This document shows, in pieces, positions 8,232 through 16,608 of a stretch of DNA of 64,000 nucleotides. The notes under the pieces were generated by a model, which saw only the letters and a list, made by a program, of their open reading frames with translations, was not told where the DNA came from and searched no databases. This DNA comes from an uncultured Nitrospira sp. GTDB taxonomy: Bacteria > Nitrospirota > Nitrospiria > Nitrospirales > Nitrospiraceae. Numbering within the stretch: the stretch's first letter is position 1; each line of letters starts with the position of its first letter. Both the position numbers and the translations under genes were made by a program. The stretch spans positions 20,463 through 84,462 of the forward strand of contig CABVRO010000003.1 in NCBI GenBank assembly GCA_902500715.1, in the 5' to 3' direction.

Positions 8232-9482
8232 TTAGATCGGCCGGGGAATGGCCTCATACGCAGGCCGTAACGGACTGTTGAGATATTGCTCCACATAGTT
8301 CTGGAGCGAGCCGTGCCGATAGAGCTGCTGGTTGGCGAAGCGGGTATCGATCTTGTGCAACACCTTCACCCGCACACCGGTCTTCTTGCTGAACTGCTCC
8401 AGTGTCACGCCGGTGATGTCGGTATAGGGCCCCCGCCCCGACTGCATGATACACTTGGGCACATGCACCACCTTCTCCTTAGTCAGACGTCGTGCGATGT
8501 CGTCGAAGGTCAGGAGCACCGTGCAGTCGGAGTCCCCGCTCAACAGCGCGTTGGGGACATAGAGAAATTTGGCACGGTTCTTCCGGAACATGGTGAGGAT
8601 TTTGTGCACGCTCCCCGCCATCACCACCGTATCCTTCTTCTCCAATTCCAACGAATCGAACAGACTCACGATGCGGCGGCGGCTCAAGAACGCCGTGGTA
8701 TACGATTCGGTGTGAATGGTCTGCAGATTCGGCAAGCCCAACTGATAGATCCGCGTCGCTTCCTCCGGTAGAAACTTGCGTCCCTGCCGCATGAGCGAGG
8801 CCGTCTCCTCCTTAAGCCCCCGCACCGGGGTGAGCGTTCCCATCCAAAGCACGCATTGTGTATTGATCGCGGAGATCGTCGCCGCATCCTTCGACATTGT
8901 GTGCTGATCGAACGCATAGAAATTGGCGGAAGACACGGCGGGTCCATCCAACACCTTCATCAGATGCTTGACGGACGGCGCATGCGGCATCAGCCGCTGC
9001 CGATAGTCGCTCAGTGTGATGACCGACAATTCGAAGTTGATCCGGCCGGGATACCGCGCCACCAGCTGATGGATCTTGGGCACATGCACAAAGCCGACGG
9101 TAAAAAACTGAATGCTCTTGTCGGTGTATTTGAGAAAGTCTTCGACCCACTCCATCGCCTTGGGATGGAGGAACAGATCGGTCCATTCCATGAACTCGTT
9201 GCCGCCGAGGCACCAGAACTGCGTAGGATCGGTGGGCTTCCGGCTGATGTAGTCGAGGATAAACTTCCAATCCTCATCGCTGGTCTTGGGTGGATCGAGT
9301 GTTTCGCGGTAGGAGTGGTCGAGTTCGTAACAGAACTCGCATTTGACCGGACAGTCCCGACCGAGGCTCAGCGGGATCTTACCCGCGTCCATTTCCCGGA
9401 TGAGCACTTGGCGATAGTCGGTGCGATCTTTGAAGATCGGGGTCGGCTGAAAAATCGGAAGAGTGGTGGCCACAGGTGGCAT
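8232..9482 (-). CDS. Radical SAM protein of unknown substrate
   Basis: A 416-residue radical SAM enzyme. The iron-sulfur motif is CPVKCEFCYE (CX3CX2C) near residue 44, followed by WCLGGNEFMEWTD in place of the usual GGEP SAM-binding strand. The rest matches no enzyme I can name; the C-terminal 150 residues contain NALLSGDSDCTVLLTFDDI, reminiscent of DUF512-type domains. It lies next to two B12-binding radical SAM genes on the same strand and diverges from a small J-like gene, so the four may form one pathway. There is no clear RBS at 9482, and its stop abuts a hairpin repeat. Confidence 0.75.
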   Translation of the reverse strand: MPPVATTLPIFQPTPIFKDRTDYRQVLIREMDAGKIPLSLGRDCPVKCEFCYELDHSYRETLDPPKTSDEDWKFILDYISRKPTDPTQFWCLGGNEFMEWTDLFLHPKAMEWVEDFLKYTDKSIQFFTVGFVHVPKIHQLVARYPGRINFELSVITLSDYRQRLMPHAPSVKHLMKVLDGPAVSSANFYAFDQHTMSKDAATISAINTQCVLWMGTLTPVRGLKEETASLMRQGRKFLPEEATRIYQLGLPNLQTIHTESYTTAFLSRRRIVSLFDSLELEKKDTVVMAGSVHKILTMFRKNRAKFLYVPNALLSGDSDCTVLLTFDDIARRLTKEKVVHVPKCIMQSGRGPYTDITGVTLEQFSKKTGVRVKVLHKIDTRFANQQLYRHGSLQNYVEQYLNSPLRPAYEAIPRPI

Positions 9483-9554
9483 CCCTTGCCTGTCGCCGCT
9501 CGGACGACGAAGACTCTATTGACAACGTCAGGATCGAACCGGGAAACTTCCGCT

Positions 9555-9803
9555 ATGACCGACGACCGGCTGGCCCAGGCTCTCGCGCTTTTCGCACTCT
9601 CGCAGCCCTATACCCTCGACCAACTCAATCGGCAGCGCGACGCCCTGCTCCACACCTGGGCCCCTCAGCGGTACGCCAACCTTACCAACAACCCCAAGAA
9701 ATACATGCAGGCCTATACAAAAGCCGAGGAGATGACCCGCCTCGTGGAAGCCTCGTACGCCCTGCTCGCTGCGCTAGTGGTCCCCGACGACGCCCACAGT
9801 TGA
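9555..9803 (+). CDS. Small J-domain-like protein lacking HPD
   Basis: An 82-residue protein. Helix 2/3-like segments fit a J-domain: YTLDQLNRQRDALLHTWAPQ, then KKYMQAYTKAEEMTRLVEAS and YALLAAL. The HPD motif that would stimulate Hsp70 is replaced by WAPQ, so it should not act as an Hsp70 co-chaperone. It starts 72 bases from the radical SAM gene, transcribed the opposite way, implying a shared control region. The J-domain relation is my reading of the helix pattern and is not proven. Confidence 0.6.
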   Translation: MTDDRLAQALALFALSQPYTLDQLNRQRDALLHTWAPQRYANLTNNPKKYMQAYTKAEEMTRLVEASYALLAALVVPDDAHS

Positions 9804-9889
9804 CTGTGAATCGCCACTGAGAGCACCGCCGCTCGTCTTTCGTCGCTCGCGAGATACCCTTCACGTTACAGGCGCCGAGTTTTCCCACC

Positions 9890-10010
9890 GGATGATCAAA
9901 ACGTCATGTCACAAGGCCGCAGGGAGGGTGACGACTGAGGCGTACCCTTGCAGTACGTCGCAGGGAGACGACCGACCGAGAACGCCGTGAGATGGCGTTT
10001 TCATCATCCG
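9890..10010. repeat. Family A 120-bp hairpin repeat
   Basis: A complete copy of 121 bp. The left arm begins CGGATGATCAAAACGTCAT and the right arm ends ATGGCGTTTTCATCATCCG; the arms pair with three mismatches over 24 bases. The centre has AAGGCCGCAGGG, GAGGCGTACCCTTGCAGTAC and GAGAACGCC. A further short ATCATCCGG repeat leads into the TAG stop at 10041 of the B12 radical SAM gene. Confidence 0.85.
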
Positions 10011-10040
10011 ACCTCTCGGAGGTCGTTTGCATCATCCGGA

Positions 10041-12008
10041 CTACTCGACGCCATGGGAGACCACCCGTGAGAGCGACGTCTCCCCTTCCTTCTCACCAGC
10101 CCCTTCGGCGACGGCCATCGGCCAGGTCACCAGACCCGACACCCCTTCGGTCGTCGCGCCGTCCTTCGTCGCCGCATAAATCTGCGGCAGCTTGTTGGTG
10201 CCGAACTTGGAGATATAGAGGAACACATGCTCCCGGCTGTTCACCCGCACCGCCCAGGGCTGAAAGTCGTTCTTATAAAACTCTTCGCACAGCTGCATCG
10301 CGTCGAGGCAGGAAATCCCCACCGGCTCGTTCAGCGTATAGTAGTAATCCAGCGGCAGGTCGTACTCTTCCTGCTTATGAATCGTGATGCCGAACTTGTC
10401 CGGATTGCGCACCATCGGCGTGTGACGGTACGCCACGAAATAAAACAGCTCGACTGAATGAATCACCGGCTGATTGTCGATGACGAACTGCCGCGTCTCC
10501 AGCGCCTCATCGCGCGTTTCGCCCGGGAACCCGTAAAACGCCATCACGTGGTTCCAGATCCCCGCCTTGGCCGCCTGATGGAGATTGTTCTGGATGACGC
10601 TCTTCCGCGCATGTTTGTCCATGAGATTCAGGACGCGTTCGTTCGCCGACTCCATCCCGTAGTAGAGCGTGCAGCAACCGGCCTTCGCCGCCAGATCCCA
10701 AATCGCCTGGTCCTGCAACGTCTCCTCGAAGCGGATCAAGGTCGTCCACTTGATGCCGACATTTCGCTCGACGAGCAGTTGCGACACCTTCTTAAACAGC
10801 GCGGGTGGATACGATTCGTCGGAAAACAGGAAGTGCCGGCAGTTGTATTTATCCCGCAACGCGGTCACCTGATCCACCACATGCTGCGCGCTCATGCCGC
10901 GATACTGATCGAAATAGCCCTGCCCGTGATCGCAGAAGGTGCACCGGCCCCAGTAGCAGCCGCGCGTAGCCAGATACGGAATGATCCGCTCGGGAACGAA
11001 ATAGCGATCCAGAGGAAAGCCGTCGAAATCCGGAAGCGGCAGCGCGGTGGTTTTCTCCGTGTAGACTTCCTTGCTCTGCTTCACGCCCTCCGCGTCGCGA
11101 TACATGAGATTGGGCACCTGCTCCATCGGCCGCTGGCCGTTCACGGCTTCCAGATACCAGAGCAGCGCATGTTCGCCCTCGTACAAAATCGCCGCGTCGA
11201 ATACCTCGGTGAAGAAGCGCTCGTGGTGGGCCCATTCTTCCTGCAACCTGGTCACCACGTTCCCGCCAATGACCACGTTGATGTGAGGAAAACTCTCCTT
11301 GATCATTCTGCAGAACGTCAGGCCGGCCATCAGCTGCATTTGCGTGCCGATGGAGATGCCGATCACCGCCGGTTTTTCTTTGCTCACGCTGGGCAGCACG
11401 AGTTGATTGCAGATGTCGCGATACACATTCACGCGCTCATCATCGAGGCAGGCGAACACTTCCTGCGAGACGCCGGGCCGGTAGCCGAGGTTACTTTCCA
11501 TCGGATAGAACACGAGCGAGGCCGGGTAGTAGGCGGCGGAGATGTACTGCATCGCTTCGCGAAAGGTATTCAGCGCCCGCTCCAACTTCTCCGCTTCGTA
11601 GAAGCGCTCGCCACGCACGACCAGCTTGGCATCTTCGGCCCGCTCCGCAAGATCGAACACGTCCACCGCATAGGCGTCTTCCAGCACCGCTTTCTGGCTG
11701 GCTTCCTGGTCGGTCAGGGTCCCGGCCTTCGCCTTGTCCTGGAGCGGCTTGAGATGCATGCCCAACCGGCCCTTCACCCAGATCAGGAACTCCATGCCGA
11801 AGAAGTGGTCGTACATTTCGATGTTGATGTCGCGCTGCACGACGGTATGCCCGGCTTCGCGCAGCACCGCTGTCAACATCGGCAAGGCAAGATACGGCGC
11901 CGTCGGCACCCATTCGGGCGGGAACAGCAACATGACCTTGGACTGCTTCCGATCTTCTTTCTTGATCGGCGTCAGACCGTCGATTTGAACTAAGCCGCTA
12001 CTACTCAT
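10041..12008 (-). CDS. B12-binding domain radical SAM protein
   Basis: A 655-residue protein with an N-terminal cobalamin-binding-like Rossmann domain (KVMLLFPPEWVPTAPYLALP to VVIGGNVVTRL) and a central radical SAM domain. The cluster motif is RGCYWGRCTFCDHG, i.e. CX4CX2C, a spacing seen in some B12-dependent members. Later, YYGMESANERVLNLMDK fits the radical SAM barrel. Such enzymes often methylate or rearrange unactivated carbons. The gene is a clear paralogue of its upstream neighbour, with many shared segments. AAGGAA precedes the ATG at 12008. The product is unknown. Confidence 0.85.
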   Translation of the reverse strand: MSSSGLVQIDGLTPIKKEDRKQSKVMLLFPPEWVPTAPYLALPMLTAVLREAGHTVVQRDINIEMYDHFFGMEFLIWVKGRLGMHLKPLQDKAKAGTLTDQEASQKAVLEDAYAVDVFDLAERAEDAKLVVRGERFYEAEKLERALNTFREAMQYISAAYYPASLVFYPMESNLGYRPGVSQEVFACLDDERVNVYRDICNQLVLPSVSKEKPAVIGISIGTQMQLMAGLTFCRMIKESFPHINVVIGGNVVTRLQEEWAHHERFFTEVFDAAILYEGEHALLWYLEAVNGQRPMEQVPNLMYRDAEGVKQSKEVYTEKTTALPLPDFDGFPLDRYFVPERIIPYLATRGCYWGRCTFCDHGQGYFDQYRGMSAQHVVDQVTALRDKYNCRHFLFSDESYPPALFKKVSQLLVERNVGIKWTTLIRFEETLQDQAIWDLAAKAGCCTLYYGMESANERVLNLMDKHARKSVIQNNLHQAAKAGIWNHVMAFYGFPGETRDEALETRQFVIDNQPVIHSVELFYFVAYRHTPMVRNPDKFGITIHKQEEYDLPLDYYYTLNEPVGISCLDAMQLCEEFYKNDFQPWAVRVNSREHVFLYISKFGTNKLPQIYAATKDGATTEGVSGLVTWPMAVAEGAGEKEGETSLSRVVSHGVE

Positions 12009-12063
12009 GTGTTCCTTCGATGTATCGACTCGCCCTCTGGCCTATCATTCACACACCGCATCT

Positions 12064-12155
12064 CGTCGTTCGTGAAGCGTATCTCGCGACAGACACCAGA
12101 CGTGAAGTGGCTGTTATCCTTCGTGCGCTTCACGATTCACGAGAGACGAACGACG
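12064..12155. repeat. Hairpin repeat (family D) between paralogous genes
   Basis: CGTCGTTCGT (12064-12073) is perfectly complementary to ACGAACGACG (12146-12155). Inside the loop GAAGCG and CGCTTC also pair. A sequence with the same arms lies in the eCIS operon at 40841-40888, and a remnant at about 54863. Confidence 0.6.
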
Positions 12156-12172
12156 GGGCTACCCCCGGCGCC

Positions 12173-14071
12173 TCACATCTTACCTGCCAGCGTCGGCGTC
12201 GCCCCGGCAATCTTCGCCGAGCGATACTGCAGATCCGGCAACTTCTGCAACCCGAACCGCGCGATATAGAGAAAGATATATTCGCGGATGAACAGCCGCA
12301 GGTCCCAGCCGGGATTGTGGTTCCGCTCGAACTCCTCGAACACCCGCTCCGCCTCTTCGATGCTCAGCCCCTGCTTCACCGTGAAGTAATAATCGAGCGC
12401 CAGGTCCCACTCGGGATTCTTATACGCCGTCACGCCGAACTTCTCCGGATGTTTCGCCACCGGGTTGTGCCGGCCCAGGTCGAACGTGCCGAAGCCCAGC
12501 GAATGGACATAGTCCTTGTTCTGTTCCAGGAACTCCACGGACGACCAGGCTTCCTCGCGCGTCTCGCCGGGAAAACCGAAGAAGCCCATGCAATGGTTCC
12601 AAATGCCGGCCTCGGCGGTATACTTCAAGTGTTGCGTCATGATGTCGGTCGTCGTCGCCTTGTCCATCAGCTTGAGCACGCGCTCATTCCCCGACTCGTA
12701 GCCGAAGTGGAGATACTTGCAGCCCGAGTCCTTCGCATCCTGCCAGACTTGATCCTCAAGCAGGCTCTTCTCGAACCGCATGTGCGTCGTCCAGGCGATG
12801 CCCATCTTGCTGTCGATCAACCCGCGCGTCAGCTTGCGAAACAGCGCCGGCGGATAGGACTCGTCGGTGAAATGAAAATGCTTCGCGCCGTACTTGTCGC
12901 GCAGATACGTGATCTCGCCCAGAATGTCCTGGATTTTTTTGCTCCGGTAGCCAGCCGTGTAGCCTTCTCCATGATCGCAAAACTCGCAGCGCCCCCAATA
13001 ACAGCCTCGCGTCGCCAGGTACGGCAGAATTTTGGTCGGCACGAAATACTTGTCGAGCGGCAAACCGTCGAAGTCCGGCGGCGGCAGCGCATGCATGTCT
13101 TCGGCGAAACTGCTCGCGGACACATGCACCCCGGTCGCATCCTTATAGATGGTGTTGGGCACATCGGCCAGGCTCTGCTTCGCGCCGACCGCCGACACGA
13201 GCTGCACGAACGCCGTCTCCCCTTCATAGACCACGGCACTGTCGAAGTATTGAAACAGCGGCGACTGCGGGAGCACATCGCGCAGACGCGTGACCGTGTT
13301 GCCGCCGATCGTCACATGGATGTGGGGAAAATGCTGTTTGATGAGGGCGCAGAAGGTCATGGAGGAAAACATCTGCTGCTGCAAGACGATCGAGATGCCG
13401 ACTACGTCCGGCTGCTCCGCCTCGATCGCCGGCCTCACCAGATGCTCGAACACGTCGCGGTAGATGTTCACCTGAGTGTCGTTCACCGCCTCGATGACTT
13501 CGCTGGAGACGAACACCTTATAGGAGAGGTTGGTCTCCATCGGCGGCATGCAGATCCGCGCCGGCGCATACACCAGCGAGATCACCGCCGTGACTTCACG
13601 AAAGACTTGAATCGCCCACTCTAACTGATCGATTTCGTAGAAAATTTTCCCACGAATGATTGCCTTGGCCTTCTCCGCCTTCTTGATCAGATCGTCGATC
13701 CGCTGGCGCGTCAGATCGCAGAGGGTGAGCTGGAGATCCTGCTCCGATTCTTCGAGTTCGCGTTTCTTCGCCAGCTTGCGGAGCCGGTCGAGCTGCTGCG
13801 GCACCCGGCGCAGGACCTTCTTCAGAAAGTCTTCGCTGAAGTACCAATCCCACATCTCAAGGTTGATGTCTTTTTGAATGACCTGATGGCCGGCCTGGCG
13901 AAGCACGGCGGTGAGGGACGGGAGACTGAGATAGGGTTCGGAAGGAAACCAATCGGGCGGGAAGATCAACATGACCTTCATCTTCCGGCCGCTGGTCGCT
14001 TCGAAACTTTGACGATTGAGGAGGATCAGCTCTTTGGAAGCCCGTTCGCCCTTCGTATACTCGATGCGCAT
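12173..14071 (-). CDS. B12-binding domain radical SAM protein (paralogue)
   Basis: A 632-residue paralogue of the gene downstream. It has the same order: cobalamin-binding-like domain (KVMLIFPPDWFPSEPYLSLP to VTIGGNTVTRL) and radical SAM motif RGCYWGRCEFCDHG (CX4CX2C), then HFGYESGNERVLKLMDK. AGGAG lies upstream of the ATG at 14071. The pair probably arose by tandem duplication and may act in sequence on one substrate. No precursor peptide, polyketide or hopanoid gene is adjacent, so the pathway cannot be named. Confidence 0.85.
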   Translation of the reverse strand: MRIEYTKGERASKELILLNRQSFEATSGRKMKVMLIFPPDWFPSEPYLSLPSLTAVLRQAGHQVIQKDINLEMWDWYFSEDFLKKVLRRVPQQLDRLRKLAKKRELEESEQDLQLTLCDLTRQRIDDLIKKAEKAKAIIRGKIFYEIDQLEWAIQVFREVTAVISLVYAPARICMPPMETNLSYKVFVSSEVIEAVNDTQVNIYRDVFEHLVRPAIEAEQPDVVGISIVLQQQMFSSMTFCALIKQHFPHIHVTIGGNTVTRLRDVLPQSPLFQYFDSAVVYEGETAFVQLVSAVGAKQSLADVPNTIYKDATGVHVSASSFAEDMHALPPPDFDGLPLDKYFVPTKILPYLATRGCYWGRCEFCDHGEGYTAGYRSKKIQDILGEITYLRDKYGAKHFHFTDESYPPALFRKLTRGLIDSKMGIAWTTHMRFEKSLLEDQVWQDAKDSGCKYLHFGYESGNERVLKLMDKATTTDIMTQHLKYTAEAGIWNHCMGFFGFPGETREEAWSSVEFLEQNKDYVHSLGFGTFDLGRHNPVAKHPEKFGVTAYKNPEWDLALDYYFTVKQGLSIEEAERVFEEFERNHNPGWDLRLFIREYIFLYIARFGLQKLPDLQYRSAKIAGATPTLAGKM

Positions 14072-14190
14072 GAAGGCGGCTCCTGTATCGGTCCGGCACT
14101 CCGAAACAGTCAGAATGCCAAGGGGTTGGCTTGGAGTTCGTCATTGTACGAGGGGAAAAGACGGAGATGCAAGAGCGGGAGGATGGGGTT

Positions 14191-14274
14191 GGCCTGATGG
14201 TCTCCTGTGCTCGCGCAACGCGCGGTCGCAGACTCCCCTCGTTGGACGCGCGCAGTTAGGAGACCACACAGGCC
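14191..14274. repeat. Family C hairpin repeat, copy 1
   Basis: GGCCTGATGGTCTCCT (14191-14206) pairs with AGGAGACCACACAGGCC (14258-14274). The loop contains GCTCGCGCAACGCGCGG and CGTTGGACGCGC, nearly shared with copy 2 at 14749-14826. The 14072-14395 spacer holds no gene besides this element. Confidence 0.65.
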
Positions 14275-14395
14275 GCCCCCTGGGAATGGGAGAGTGAAGT
14301 ATATGACGTAAGCGTCAGGCAGTGCGGCTGCATTTGTCTCCTTCGCTCCACCGTGCTATGTGAGCACGAGTCGATCCCCTTTATTGGAGAATCGC

Positions 14396-14722
14396 ATGCT
14401 CATCACACAATCGATCGCCTTATTCGTGCTGGCAGGTCTGTTCGAAATCGGCGGCGGGTATTTAATCTGGCAATGGTGGCGGAACGGCAGCCACTGGAGC
14501 ATCGGCCTCCTGGGCGCCGTCATCTTGATTCTGTACGGCATCGTGCCGACCTATCAGCCGTCGCACTTCGGCCGGGTCTATGCCGCCTACGGCGGCTGGT
14601 TCATCATCCTGTCGATTCTATGGGGGTGGCTCGTCGATCACGTGGAGCCGGATCGATTCGATGTGATCGGGGCGATGGTGTGCCTGATGGGCGTGGCAGT
14701 GATGATGTATTGGCCGAGGTAG
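14396..14722 (+). CDS. YnfA (UPF0060) family inner membrane protein
   Basis: A 108-residue, four-helix membrane protein equal in length to E. coli YnfA. Seen: [19 protein letters not shown] as helix 1 with the conserved E near its end, the family hallmark [34 protein letters not shown], and a C-terminal helix. YnfA-like proteins resemble small multidrug resistance transporters, though function is little studied. The ATG at 14396 is preceded by GGAGA. The gene is flanked on both sides by family C hairpins. Confidence 0.92.
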   Translation: MLITQSIALFVLAGLFEIGGGYLIWQWWRNGSHWSIGLLGAVILILYGIVPTYQPSHFGRVYAAYGGWFIILSILWGWLVDHVEPDRFDVIGAMVCLMGVAVMMYWPR

Positions 14723-14748
14723 AAAGACGGAAAGGTGAAGAAAGCTGG

Positions 14749-14826
14749 CCTGGCAGTTCCGCATGCTCGCCCAACGCGCGGCCTCAGCAGGCCCTCGCTG
14801 GACGCGCATGTAGGGAACCGGCCAGG
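14749..14826. repeat. Family C hairpin repeat, copy 2
   Basis: CCTGGCAGTTCC (14749-14760) pairs imperfectly with GGGAACCGGCCAGG (14813-14826). The inner segment GCTCGCCCAACGCGCGG and GCTGGACGCGC is nearly identical to copy 1, while the outer arms differ in sequence yet still pair. Confidence 0.6.
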
Positions 14827-14956
14827 TCGTCCGCGAACATGTGGGCTGAACAGCGGGAGCACATGGATAGATGAAGGAATTTTGCAGTAGACTCGGCCGA
14901 CACAGAAGTTGCTTGTTTCGTGAAACCACCTGCTGAACCAGAACTCCGGAGGATAA

Positions 14957-15877
14957 ATGGCAATCCCCGACTTTCAAACTCTCATGCTGCCCGTTCTTCG
15001 CCAGTTGGCTTCAGGTGGTGAGCAGGCGCCTTCGTTGGTGCGGGCAGCGGTCGCCTCTATCTTCAAGCTATCGGAGGAAGAACTTGCTGCACTTTTACCC
15101 AGCGGTAGGCAGGCCATTTTCTCAAATCGCGTTGCCTGGGCATTAGGCTATCTCAAACAAGCAGGCTTAGCAGAGAGTCCGAGACGCGGCTCGTATCGTA
15201 TCACCGAACGTGGCGCCGCCACTTTGCACGAGCCTATCGAACGTATCGATATCCAGTACTTGATGCGATTTCCCGAGTTCGTCGCCTTCCGTACAGCTTC
15301 GAATGATGATTCTGAACAAACGCCTTCTCTTGCGAAAGTAGCAGCTGAAAGCACGGCTCTTACTCCAGACGAGCAAATACGGCAAGGATACACCCGTCTG
15401 CAAGCCAACCTCGCCACACAACTTCTCGAACGCGTGCGCCAGGCCTCTCCAAAATTCTTCGAGGAATTGGTCGTCGAGCTGCTCGTTGCCATGGGGTACG
15501 GAGGGTCTCACGAGGATGCGTCTTCGGTTGTAGGACAGAGTGGCGACGAAGGGATCGACGGCATCATCAAGGAAGATCGGCTGGGCCTGGATACGATCTA
15601 TATTCAAGCCAAGCGTTGGAAGGACAGCATAGGTCGCCCCGAGATTCAACGATTTGCCGGAGCCCTCCAGGGGCAGCGTGCAAGGAAAGGGGTCTTCTTA
15701 ACCACATCAGCGTTCACGACAGACGCCCGCTCGTATGCAGGAAACCTTCAAACAACCATTGTCCTCATTGATGGCGCACAGCTCGCCCAGCTCATGTTGG
15801 AATTCGGCATTGGCGTCTCCCAGGCCGGCCTTGTGAAACTCTGGAAGCTTGACGAAGACTACTTCGTCGAGGAATGA
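14957..15877 (+). CDS. mrr: Mrr-type restriction endonuclease
   Basis: A 306-residue Mrr family nuclease. Residues 5-95 form an N-terminal winged-helix (Mrr_N), ending SYRITERGAATL. Residues 165-290 are the PD-(D/E)XK catalytic domain: GDEGIDG (Asp201) and IYIQAKRW (Gln218, Lys220) supply the active-site D-QxK residues, followed by FLTTSAFTTDAR. Mrr cuts methylated DNA in E. coli. There is no methylase partner nearby, which fits a modification-dependent nuclease. GGAGG lies upstream of the ATG. Composition is less GC-biased than the neighbours, hinting at transfer. Confidence 0.92.
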   Translation: MAIPDFQTLMLPVLRQLASGGEQAPSLVRAAVASIFKLSEEELAALLPSGRQAIFSNRVAWALGYLKQAGLAESPRRGSYRITERGAATLHEPIERIDIQYLMRFPEFVAFRTASNDDSEQTPSLAKVAAESTALTPDEQIRQGYTRLQANLATQLLERVRQASPKFFEELVVELLVAMGYGGSHEDASSVVGQSGDEGIDGIIKEDRLGLDTIYIQAKRWKDSIGRPEIQRFAGALQGQRARKGVFLTTSAFTTDARSYAGNLQTTIVLIDGAQLAQLMLEFGIGVSQAGLVKLWKLDEDYFVEE

Positions 15878-16152
15878 ACCATAGCACAGCCAAGACCAAG
15901 TCACTGGTCGAAGGGGCAGCTTCCCTTCACGAGGAAATGAAACTGAATCGATAAATTTTGTATCCCATGCTCTCGAAGCGTGACAATCCGGAACATAAGT
16001 CTCTGCGCCCTCCCTCTCGCGTCAGAATCTTGACTCGCAGTGTCGCTCCATGCGGACAGCAGAGCATATGAATTGGCTCCTGTGACCAGCAGAGCGACTT
16101 CGCGGATTTTCGTTTGCAAGACCGCCCTTTTTCCAAACGCTTGGGTGTTCGC
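15878..16152. other. Spacer without recognisable gene
   Basis: Between the Mrr gene and the end of the RES toxin gene I see no supported reading frame, hairpin or repeat. Short open frames here lack an RBS and any family resemblance. Confidence 0.4.
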
Positions 16153-16608
16153 CTACTGCAGAAACCGGGGGTCGAGCGAAAAGGGCACCGGATCGGCCCA
16201 GACGATGCGCCTGAACTCCGAATGGGCAGGATTGAGCAGGTAATTAAATTCGACAGGAATCAGCGCCGACGGCACTCGCAGGACCGCACTCCTTTGCGCC
16301 CGAACCCATTCGCTTCCGAGCTGTTGGAGCGATTCCTGGTCAGACGGAGCCTGCCAGCCTTTCGGCAATTGCCCGAACCCCACCGTCTCGACCAGAAGAC
16401 TGTTTGGAATTGTCGCAGCGACGGAGACGAGATCGGATGGAGCGAGGTCGCGATCCACATGCACAAGGTATTCAAGCACGGCTAACGACAATGAAGCTGA
16501 GGCATAGACCACCGGCGTGTTCGGCAGGTTCCAGCGGCCGCCATAGAGGCGAGCGCCTTCGCCGTCCGGCGCGACATGCGCGCGGCGAGTGACGCGCCAC
16601 ACCCGCAT
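16153..16608 (-). CDS. RES domain toxin
   Basis: A 151-residue RES toxin. Family members degrade NAD+ and arrest growth. Seen: MRVWRVTR at the start, the conserved RLYGGRWN (Arg20-Asn27), VVYASASLSLAVLEYL with Tyr35 and Glu46, and a C-terminal FNYLLNPAHSEFRRI region. The start ATG overlaps the antitoxin stop in TGATG, so the two are translationally coupled. The same frame is open upstream but runs through the antitoxin gene, so the coupled ATG is the right start. Confidence 0.92.
   Translation of the reverse strand: MRVWRVTRRAHVAPDGEGARLYGGRWNLPNTPVVYASASLSLAVLEYLVHVDRDLAPSDLVSVAATIPNSLLVETVGFGQLPKGWQAPSDQESLQQLGSEWVRAQRSAVLRVPSALIPVEFNYLLNPAHSEFRRIVWADPVPFSLDPRFLQ

Noticed and set aside
10458..11993. 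Long open frame on the plus strand opposite the B12 radical SAM gene
   Set aside because: It is antisense to a gene with clear motifs, is rich in His/Arg/Leu as expected of shadow frames in GC-rich DNA, and has no family resemblance.
12020..13624. Long plus-strand frame opposite the second B12 radical SAM gene
   Set aside because: Same reasons: antisense shadow without domain similarity.
15901..16119. Minus-strand frame in the spacer between the Mrr and RES genes
   Set aside because: No RBS, no domain, and biased composition is absent; insufficient evidence.
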